A stretch of DNA of 10,982 nt from contig SYBY01000327.1 in the NCBI GenBank assembly GCA_005788585.1, positions 1 to 10,982 on the forward strand, written 5' to 3'. A program made the translations under genes and the position numbers. How positions within the stretch are numbered: the stretch's first letter is position 1; each line of letters begins with the position of its first letter. Below the pieces are notes generated by a model that saw nothing but the letters and a program-made list of their open reading frames with translations, was not told the DNA's origin and made no database searches. This DNA is from Actinomycetota bacterium. GTDB lineage: Bacteria > Actinomycetota > Thermoleophilia > Solirubrobacterales > Solirubrobacteraceae. This document shows positions 5,963 to 10,982 of the stretch, piece by piece.

Positions 5963-7540
5963 TCAGCTCTCGTGGTCGAAGAACCCGGCGCCGGTCGTCG
6001 TCCCCAGCAGCCCCTCGTCGACGAGCGCCCGCAGGCGCGGCGCGGCGCGATAGCGGTCCTCGCGGTAGTGGTCGTGCAGGCCGTCGAGCACGAGCAGGAC
6101 GTGGTCGAGGCCGATGAGGTCGGCCCACCCGAGCGGGCCACGGGGATGGTTCAGGCCGAGCACCATGCCGTCGTCGATGTCCTCGGCGCTCGCCACGCCC
6201 TCGCCGAGTGCGAACGCCGCCTCGTTGACGAGCTGCGCGACCACGCGGCCGAGCACGAGCCCGGGCGCGTCGCCGACCCATGCCGTGTGGAGCCCCAGCG
6301 ACGTGAAGAACTGCTCGGCGGCGGCCGCCGTGCCGTCGGCCGTGGTGGCGCTGCGCGTGAGCTCGACGAGCCCGCCCGGCCCGAGCGGCGGCAGCGCGTG
6401 GAACCCGGCTGCGCCCCCTGCGGGGTCGATGGCGTGCAGTGGTCCCTCGGCGCACAGCAGCACCCGGTGGCCGCCCTGCAGCGGCTCCTCGTCCAGGGCC
6501 GGGCCGGCGTCGATCGCGACAGCCGGCGCGGCGGAGGCGTCGTCGGCGGGCGAGACGACCTCCCAGCCCGCGGCGGCCGCCAGCCCGCGCAGCTCGGCGG
6601 CGAGCATCGTGTCGCCCGCGATCTGCGCGACGCCATGGGCCGCCGCCTGTATCCGCGGCGCAGGCGGGTCGTCCGGGCGGTGAGGCTCCTCGCCGTACCG
6701 GTACCACCCCTCGCCCGTCTTGCGGCCGAGCATCCCGGCGGCGACCATCCGGGCGGCCAGCGGTGAGGGGCGCCACCGCGGCTCGCCGTAGCTCAGCGCG
6801 GAGAACGACTCCGCGACCGCGAGGTTCACGTCGATCCCGACGAGGTCCATCACCTCGAACGGACCCATCCGGAAGCCGCCGCCGAGCCGGCAGATGCGGT
6901 CGACGAGCGCCGGATCGGCGAGCCGCTCGGTGACCACGCGCAGCGCCTCGCCCCCGAACGGCCGGTTGCACCGGTTCACGACGAACCCGGGCGTGTCGGT
7001 GGCGTCGATGACCCGCTTGCCCATCGCCGTGCCGGTGGCGCGCGCGAGCGCCAGCGCGTCGGGCGAGCTGCGCAGCCCGCCGATGACCTCGACGAGCCGC
7101 ATCGCAGGCGCGGGGTTGAAGAAGTGCATGCCGACGACGCGTTCGGGCGCCGCGCAGCCTGCCGCAATCGCAGAGATGGGGATCGACGACGTGTTGCTCG
7201 CGAGGACCCCGGGGGTGATCTCGGCGAGCTGCGCGAACAGCTCGTGCTTGACCTCCAGGCGCTCGGGGGCCGCCTCGATGACGAGGTCGCAGCCGGCGAG
7301 GGCCTCGAGCGTCGCGGCAGGGCGCAGGCGCTCGCGGGCGTTGGTCGCGTCGTGGGTGCTCCAGCGCCCGCGTTCGACGCCGCGCTCCAGCGCACCGCCG
7401 ATGCGGCCGATCGCGGCCTCTGTCGCCCTCTCGGCCGGGTCGAACAGCAGCGTGTCGGCCCCGGCGGCCTGCGCGGCGAGCTGCGCGATCCCCGCGCCCA
7501 TCGTCCCGGCGCCGACGACGCCGATGGTCCGTGCGCTCAT
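5963..7540 (-). CDS. 3-hydroxyacyl-CoA dehydrogenase, two C-terminal 3HCDH domains
   Basis: A 525-aa enzyme that oxidises 3-hydroxyacyl-CoA to 3-oxoacyl-CoA with NAD, the third step of beta-oxidation. The NAD motif GVVGAGTMGAGIAQ is at 8-20, with LVIEAAPE (86-93) and SNTSS (115-119). The catalytic pair is H139 in HFFNP and E151 in RLVEV. PGFVVNR (184-190) opens the first C-terminal domain, which ends at RKTGEGWYRY (273-282). A degenerate middle section (about 295-425) follows, then a second copy of the C-terminal domain from GLVLGRVVAQLVNEA (427-441) to GTTTGAGFFDHE. This length and layout match the PaaH/PaaC-like long form. The ATG at 7540 shares one base with the stop of the acyl-CoA dehydrogenase gene (TGATG), so the two are coupled. 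No enoyl-CoA hydratase domain is present. Confidence 0.94.
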   Translation of the reverse strand: MSARTIGVVGAGTMGAGIAQLAAQAAGADTLLFDPAERATEAAIGRIGGALERGVERGRWSTHDATNARERLRPAATLEALAGCDLVIEAAPERLEVKHELFAQLAEITPGVLASNTSSIPISAIAAGCAAPERVVGMHFFNPAPAMRLVEVIGGLRSSPDALALARATGTAMGKRVIDATDTPGFVVNRCNRPFGGEALRVVTERLADPALVDRICRLGGGFRMGPFEVMDLVGIDVNLAVAESFSALSYGEPRWRPSPLAARMVAAGMLGRKTGEGWYRYGEEPHRPDDPPAPRIQAAAHGVAQIAGDTMLAAELRGLAAAAGWEVVSPADDASAAPAVAIDAGPALDEEPLQGGHRVLLCAEGPLHAIDPAGGAAGFHALPPLGPGGLVELTRSATTADGTAAAAEQFFTSLGLHTAWVGDAPGLVLGRVVAQLVNEAAFALGEGVASAEDIDDGMVLGLNHPRGPLGWADLIGLDHVLLVLDGLHDHYREDRYRAAPRLRALVDEGLLGTTTGAGFFDHES

Positions 7541-8700
7541 CAGGTCGGCGTGAGCGCGTTGATGCCCGTCAGCGCCCGCCCGATGATGAGCTTCTGGATC
7601 TGGCTCGTGCCCTCGTAGAGCGTCGTCACCCGGACGTCGCGGAAGTGGCGCTCGACGACGTGGTCGTCGCTGTACCCGGCGCCGCCGTGCACCTGGATGG
7701 CCTGGTGCGCGCTCTCGACCGCGGCCTCCGTCGCGTAGAGCTTGGCGATCGACGTCTCCAGGGTGCTGGGCCGGCCGGTGTCCTTCAGCACCGCCGCGCG
7801 CCAGACGAGCAGCCGGGCGGCGTCGGTGCGCACCTTGATGTCGGCGAGCATCGCCTGCACGAGCTGGAACGCCGCGATCGGGCGGTCGAACTGCTCGCGC
7901 TCCTTGGCGTAGGCGACCGACTCCTCGAGGCACGCCTGCCCGATCCCCACGCACCCGGCGGCGACGCTGTAGCGCCCGGAGTCCAGCGCGCTCATCGCGA
8001 TCTTGAAGCCCTGGCCGATCTCGCCGAGGACCGCGTCGTCGGGGACGTGGACCTCGTCGAGGAAGATCGACGCCGTGTCGCTGGCGTGCAGGCCCATCTT
8101 GCCCTCGATGACGGCGGGCTGGAAGCCGTCCTGGTCGCAGTCGACGAGGAACGCGCCGATGCCGCGATGGCCGAGCTCGGGGTCGGTCTGCGCGAAGACG
8201 AGCGCGACCTTGCTGTGGTTGCCGAGGCTGATCCACATCTTCGCGCCGCTGATCGACCAGCCGTCAGCCGTCTTCGTCGCCCGGGTCTTCTGGTTGGCGG
8301 CGTCCGAGCCGGTGTCGGGCTCGGTCAGGCCGAAGCAGCCGAGCCACTCGCCGCTGCAGAGCTTCGGCAGGTAGTGGTGCTTCTGCTCCTCGGTGCCCCA
8401 GCGCAGGATGGAGCTGCACACCAGGGAGGTCTGCACGCTGATGACCGTGCGCATCGCCGAGCAGCCGCGGCCGATCTCCTCGACGATCAGCCCGTAGGTG
8501 AGGTAGTCCAGGCCGGCACCGCCGTACTCCTTGGGCACGATCGCGCCGAGGTAGCCCTGGTCGGCGATCTGGCGCACGAGGTCGACGTCGAAGTAGTGGC
8601 GGCGCGCGTTCTCCCGGGCGCGGGGCACGATCTCCCGGTCGGTGAAGGCCCGCGCCGTCTCCCGGACCAGGTCCTGTTCCGCGGTCAGGTCGAAGTCCAT
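7540..8700 (-). CDS. Acyl-CoA dehydrogenase (FAD)
   Basis: This 386-aa flavoenzyme introduces the alpha-beta double bond in acyl-CoA and passes electrons to electron-transfer flavoprotein. The N-terminal helical domain begins MDFDLTAEQDLVRETARAF. The FAD/substrate block CFGLTEPDTGSDAANQ is at 122-137 and KMWISLGN at 154-161. GRYSVAAGCVGIGQA (242-256) and YAKEREQFDRPI (264-275) are the usual second-half motifs. QVHGGAGYSDDHVVERHFRD (336-355) leads to the catalytic Glu E363 in LYEGTSQIQ. Length is standard, and the form is closest to short/medium-chain or general acyl-CoA dehydrogenases; chain length cannot be decided. It is first in its operon. TAGCGT lies 6 nt before the ATG. The divergent PH-domain gene starts 46 bp away. 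Confidence 0.96.
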   Translation of the reverse strand: MDFDLTAEQDLVRETARAFTDREIVPRARENARRHYFDVDLVRQIADQGYLGAIVPKEYGGAGLDYLTYGLIVEEIGRGCSAMRTVISVQTSLVCSSILRWGTEEQKHHYLPKLCSGEWLGCFGLTEPDTGSDAANQKTRATKTADGWSISGAKMWISLGNHSKVALVFAQTDPELGHRGIGAFLVDCDQDGFQPAVIEGKMGLHASDTASIFLDEVHVPDDAVLGEIGQGFKIAMSALDSGRYSVAAGCVGIGQACLEESVAYAKEREQFDRPIAAFQLVQAMLADIKVRTDAARLLVWRAAVLKDTGRPSTLETSIAKLYATEAAVESAHQAIQVHGGAGYSDDHVVERHFRDVRVTTLYEGTSQIQKLIIGRALTGINALTPT

Positions 8701-8706
8701 GCGCGC

Positions 8707-8712
8707 ACGCTA
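8707..8712 (-). promoter_or_regulatory. -10 element (TAGCGT) for the acyl-CoA dehydrogenase operon
   Basis: On the minus strand TAGCGT fits TANNNT and ends 6 nt before the ATG at 8700, giving a leaderless transcript. No Shine-Dalgarno is present. It would drive the acyl-CoA dehydrogenase and 3-hydroxyacyl-CoA dehydrogenase genes, and perhaps the downstream sigma-ogt-monooxygenase genes. Confidence 0.5.
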
Positions 8713-8734
8713 CCGCGCAGTCGGAGCGGTGTGG

Positions 8735-8740
8735 CACAGT
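8735..8740 (+). promoter_or_regulatory. Weak -10 candidate (CACAGT) for the PH-DUF35-thiolase operon
   Basis: CACAGT ends 6 nt before the GTG at 8747, the same spacing as the stronger leaderless elements in this window. It keeps the central A and the final T but has C instead of the first T. The position is the main argument, so confidence is low. Confidence 0.25.
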
Positions 8741-8746
8741 CCCGGC

Positions 8747-9499
8747 GTGGACGCCGCCGCCCTGAAGGACCTCGCCCGCGAGCAGCTCGGCCGCCAGGCG
8801 GCGTTCGTCGGCTTCGAGATCAAGCAGCACGCCGGTGCGCTCGAGCCGGGGGAGGAACCGCGCACCTTCGCGATGGGGATGCTCGGGCGCCGTGGCCGGC
8901 TCGTCCTGCTCACCGACCGGCGCCTGCTCCTTGCCCGCGGGTGGTCTCCGATCCCGCGTCCCACCCGGGTCGACGCGTGGCCGCTCGACGAGCTGACCGA
9001 TGTCGAACGGCACACGATGTCGTGCACGTTCACGTTTGGTGCGCGCGGGAGCGTCGGGCTGATGCTCGCGCCCGAAGAGGCGTCCGACGCGATCATCGGC
9101 GACCTGCGCGCACGGCTCGGCCGGCCTGACGCAGAACCCGCGCGCGAGGATCTCGCGGCGCTGGCGCAGCGCAAGCTCGGGTCGAAGCTCGCGTACGCGG
9201 TCGAGCACGACCTGGCGAAGGTCGCCGACCGGCTGGGTCCCGGCGAGGACGTCCAGCGGCTCGCGTTCGTCAGCGACGAGGAGGGTGGGCTGCTCCTGGC
9301 GCTCACCGCCGAGCGGATGGTGCTCGCCCACGCCGCGATGCGCGCGGGCAAGGACCGCTGGTTCGAGTGGCCGCGCTCGGAGGTGCGCGCCGTTGCCCGG
9401 GATGGCATCGTGCTCGTCGTGGAGGCCGGCGACGAGACGCTGCACCTGGGGTTCGCCAGCGAGGACCGCTGCGACGAGCTGGAAGCGGTGCTGCGATGA
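8747..9499 (+). CDS. Protein with two tandem PH-like repeats
   Basis: This 250-aa soluble protein is made of two copies of one unit. Copy 1 (about 6-125) has a helical lead LKDLAREQLGRQ, the turn LEPGEEP, and beta strands RLVLLTDRRLLLARG and WPLDELTDVER. Copy 2 (about 136-250) repeats this as LAALAQRKLGSK, LGPGEDV, LLLALTAERMVLAH and WPRSEVRAVAR, ending in a helix (CDELEAVLR). The pattern of a strand with LTDRRL, a WP-[LR]-x-E-[LV] strand and a C-terminal helix is that of bacterial PH-like (YokE/bPH-type) domains. A binding or scaffold role is likely, but the ligand is unknown. The GTG at 8747 is preferred over an in-frame GTG at 8729 because the repeat begins just after it. Its stop overlaps the DUF35 start by 4 nt (ATGA). 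It is divergent from the acyl-CoA dehydrogenase operon. Confidence 0.75.
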   Translation: MDAAALKDLAREQLGRQAAFVGFEIKQHAGALEPGEEPRTFAMGMLGRRGRLVLLTDRRLLLARGWSPIPRPTRVDAWPLDELTDVERHTMSCTFTFGARGSVGLMLAPEEASDAIIGDLRARLGRPDAEPAREDLAALAQRKLGSKLAYAVEHDLAKVADRLGPGEDVQRLAFVSDEEGGLLLALTAERMVLAHAAMRAGKDRWFEWPRSEVRAVARDGIVLVVEAGDETLHLGFASEDRCDELEAVLR

Positions 9500-9867
9500 C
9501 GCATCGCGCGCCCCAGGAGCAGGCGGCCACCGCCCGCGGGATGGGCCATGTCGCCTACCAGCACTGCGAGACGTGCGGCGCACGCGCGGCGTTCCTGCGC
9601 GTGCTCTGCCCGGTGTGCGGGTCGACGGACCTGACCGTCCACCACAGCGCCGGCCGCGGCGTCGTCTACAGCACCACGACCCTGCGCACGCGCGAGGGCG
9701 CGCGCGACGTGTCCCTCATCGACCTCGACGAGGGCGTGCGCGTCATGGGGACGGTCGTCGGCGTCGCGCCGGAGGACGTCGCCATCGGTCTCCCGGTGCA
9801 GGGCACGCTCGACCCGGACGGCGGCGACGAGCCGCGCGTGATCTTCACGGTCGAGCGCGATGGCTGA
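9496..9867 (+). CDS. DUF35 protein: zinc ribbon plus OB-fold, acyl-CoA associated
   Basis: A 123-aa protein of the DUF35 family. The rubredoxin-like zinc ribbon has four cysteines, C24, C27, C38 and C41 (CETC and CPVC, 10 residues apart). An OB-fold follows (about 53-120): GRGVVYSTTTLRT, SLIDLDEGVRVMGTVVG and IGLPVQGTL. In known systems such proteins bind a thiolase-superfamily partner and contribute to its acyl-CoA site, for example the DUF35 part of ChsH2 with Ltp2 in steroid side-chain cleavage, or acetoacetyl-CoA synthesis and archaeal HMG-CoA complexes. The partner gene follows directly with an 8-nt overlap, fitting a 1:1 complex. The start ATG overlaps the stop of the PH-repeat gene. 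The N-terminal 20 residues are polar and precede the ribbon as usual. Confidence 0.92.
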   Translation: MTHRAPQEQAATARGMGHVAYQHCETCGARAAFLRVLCPVCGSTDLTVHHSAGRGVVYSTTTLRTREGARDVSLIDLDEGVRVMGTVVGVAPEDVAIGLPVQGTLDPDGGDEPRVIFTVERDG

Positions 9868-10982
9868 TCCACTGCGCGGGGCGATCGCGATCGCCGGGGT
9901 GGGGGACGCCGGGATCGGCGAGGCACCGCCCGGCTCGACGCCGCTCGACCTGATCGGGTCGGCCACCGTCGCCGCGTTGGCCGACGCCGGGCTGTCGACC
10001 CGGGACGTCGACGGGCTCTTCACCGCGTCGGCGTACTACGGAATGCCGACCCTCAACGTGGGCGAGTACCTCGGCATCCGGCCGCGCTTCTCCGACAGCA
10101 CGAACCTCGGGGGCGCGTCGTTCCTCAGCCACGTCGGTCACGCCGCGGCCGCGATCACGGCGGGGCTGTGCGAGGTCGCGCTCATCGTCTACGGCTCGAC
10201 GCAGCGCAGCGACGGCGGGCGGCTGAAGAGCGTCGCCGAGGCGTTCCCCGACGAGCAGCTCTACGCGCCCCGCTACCCGATCACGCAGTACGCATTGGCG
10301 GCGGCGCGCCACATGCACGAGTTCGGCACGACCCGCGAGCAGCTCGCCGAAGTCGCGGTCGCCGCCCGCGCGTGGGCTCGGCTGAACCCCGGCGCCTTCG
10401 CCCGCGACGAGCTGTCGATCGACGAGGTCCTCAGCTCGCGGATGCTGTGCGACCCGCTGACGGTCCGCGACTGCTGCCTGGTCACCGACGGCGCCGGCGC
10501 GGTCGTCGTCACGGCGACTGAGCGGGCCCGCACGCTGCGCCGTCCACCGGCCGTGGTCCTGGGCTTCGGCGAGGCGCACTGGCATCGCAACATCAGCCAG
10601 ATGCCCGACCTGACGGTGACGGCCGCGACGGACTCCGGCGCCCGCGCGTTCGCCATGGCCGGGCTCCGGCCCGACGACGTCGACGTCCTTCAGCTCTACG
10701 ACGCGTTCACCATCAACCCGATCCTCGTCCTGGAGGACCTGGGGTTCTGCGCGAAGGGGGAGGGCGGGCCGTTCGTCGCCGGCGGACGGATCGCGCCGGG
10801 CGGTGCGCTGCCCGTGAACACCAACGGCGGCGGGCTCTCGGACTGCCACCCCGGCATGTACGGCATCTTCACGCTGATCGAGGCCACGCGTCAGCTGCGC
10901 GGCGACGCGGGCGACCGCCAGGTCCCGGGCGCGCAGGTCGCGCTGGCCCACGGCAACGGCGCCGTCCTCAGCGCGCAGTCGA
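9860..10982 (+). CDS. Thiolase-superfamily protein lacking the nucleophilic Cys (partial, 3' cut)
   Basis: The ORF is open to the window end, with 374 codons seen and probably only a few missing. It resembles SCP-x/Ltp-type thiolases. The N-terminal half has GYGSTQ-like strands (ALIVYGSTQR, 107-116) and the block where thiolases carry their acyl-accepting Cys. Here that block reads STNLGGASFLSH (80-91) with no Cys. The C-terminal half has LQLYDAFTINP (278-288) in place of the H/N-D-x-F loop, NTNGGGLSDCHPGMYG (320-335) with the conserved His H330, and AHGNGAVLSAQ (363-373). The lost Cys, the Tyr residues Y280 and Y334 in the two active-site loops and the DUF35 partner recall Ltp2-type retro-aldolases rather than ketothiolases. 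Start ATG 9860 overlaps the DUF35 stop by 8 nt. The substrate is unknown. Confidence 0.88.
   Translation, partial: MADPLRGAIAIAGVGDAGIGEAPPGSTPLDLIGSATVAALADAGLSTRDVDGLFTASAYYGMPTLNVGEYLGIRPRFSDSTNLGGASFLSHVGHAAAAITAGLCEVALIVYGSTQRSDGGRLKSVAEAFPDEQLYAPRYPITQYALAAARHMHEFGTTREQLAEVAVAARAWARLNPGAFARDELSIDEVLSSRMLCDPLTVRDCCLVTDGAGAVVVTATERARTLRRPPAVVLGFGEAHWHRNISQMPDLTVTAATDSGARAFAMAGLRPDDVDVLQLYDAFTINPILVLEDLGFCAKGEGGPFVAGGRIAPGGALPVNTNGGGLSDCHPGMYGIFTLIEATRQLRGDAGDRQVPGAQVALAHGNGAVLSAQS

Noticed and set aside
7541..8236. Extended N-terminus of the 3-hydroxyacyl-CoA dehydrogenase (757-residue reading)
   Set aside because: The extra 232 residues are the acyl-CoA dehydrogenase gene read out of frame. 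The true NAD-binding motif begins right after the ATG at 7540, which overlaps the upstream stop.
8642..8746. 35-residue upstream extension of the PH-repeat protein
   Set aside because: It would overlap the divergent acyl-CoA dehydrogenase gene and consists of Arg/Ser-rich sequence unlike the repeat unit.
7531..9129. 532-codon plus-strand open frame across the acyl-CoA dehydrogenase gene
   Set aside because: It is antisense to a gene with full catalytic motifs, has a low-complexity Val/Asp/Arg composition, and runs through the divergent promoter and into the PH gene in a wrong frame.
8264..10023. Two long minus-strand open frames (439 and 437 codons) opposite the PH-DUF35-thiolase genes
   Set aside because: They are antisense to three overlapping genes with recognisable domains. 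They have no family motif and shadow-like composition.
9845..10951. 368-codon minus-strand open frame opposite the thiolase gene
   Set aside because: The plus-strand frame from 9860 has thiolase motifs and stays open to the window end. The minus frame has none.
1..10982. Search for tRNA, rRNA, riboswitch, CRISPR, insertion sequence, phage or toxin-antitoxin elements
   Set aside because: I saw no tandem repeat array, transposase motif, terminal inverted repeats or tRNA-like arms. Every gap between genes is shorter than 65 bp, which leaves no room for larger RNA elements.

Overview
The window is a very GC-rich (roughly 70% by eye), gene-dense bacterial chromosome segment. The gene content (bacterial-type WS/DGAT acyltransferase, luciferase-like monooxygenase, acyl-CoA dehydrogenase, DUF35 plus thiolase pair, ECF sigma factor), frequent GTG starts and apparently leaderless TANNNT promoters point to a high-GC actinobacterium. 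A Thermoleophilia/Solirubrobacterales-type organism is my guess, but nothing in the sequence proves it. I see no tRNA, rRNA, CRISPR array, insertion sequence or phage gene. The window reads as ordinary chromosome with several unusual details.

Layout. (1) 40-1086 (+): thioredoxin reductase trxB, ending in two back-to-back perfect GC hairpins. It converges on two small minus-strand genes, an 85-aa two-helix membrane protein (1103-1360) and an 87-aa protein of unknown function (1416-1679). (2) 1742-3214 (-): a WS/DGAT-family acyltransferase, divergent from a short-chain dehydrogenase at 3237-4100 (+). Their start codons are separated by only 22 bp, which hold overlapping -10 elements on the two strands. 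(3) 4063-8700 (-): five closely packed genes, in transcription order acyl-CoA dehydrogenase, 3-hydroxyacyl-CoA dehydrogenase, ECF sigma factor, Ogt-type O6-alkylguanine-DNA methyltransferase and luciferase-like monooxygenase. The first two overlap by 1 nt. After a 42-bp gap the last three are joined by two 4-nt GTGA start/stop overlaps. (4) 8747-10982 (+), divergent from region 3: a protein with two tandem PH-like repeats, a DUF35 zinc-ribbon/OB-fold protein and a thiolase-superfamily protein cut by the window end. All three overlap and are probably translationally coupled.

How the genes fit together. Regions 2 to 4 are largely lipid and acyl-CoA metabolism: FAD-dependent desaturation, NAD-dependent 3-hydroxyacyl oxidation, and a DUF35/thiolase pair whose thiolase lacks the usual nucleophilic cysteine and therefore looks more like a steroid-type retro-aldolase than a beta-ketothiolase. 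No enoyl-CoA hydratase is in the window. The sigma/Ogt/luciferase-like trio sits behind the beta-oxidation genes with no recognisable anti-sigma gene. I found no clear undescribed multi-gene system. The best leads are the altered HHxxxDG motif in the WS/DGAT protein, the 22-bp divergent promoter, the sigma-Ogt coupling and the PH-DUF35-thiolase operon.
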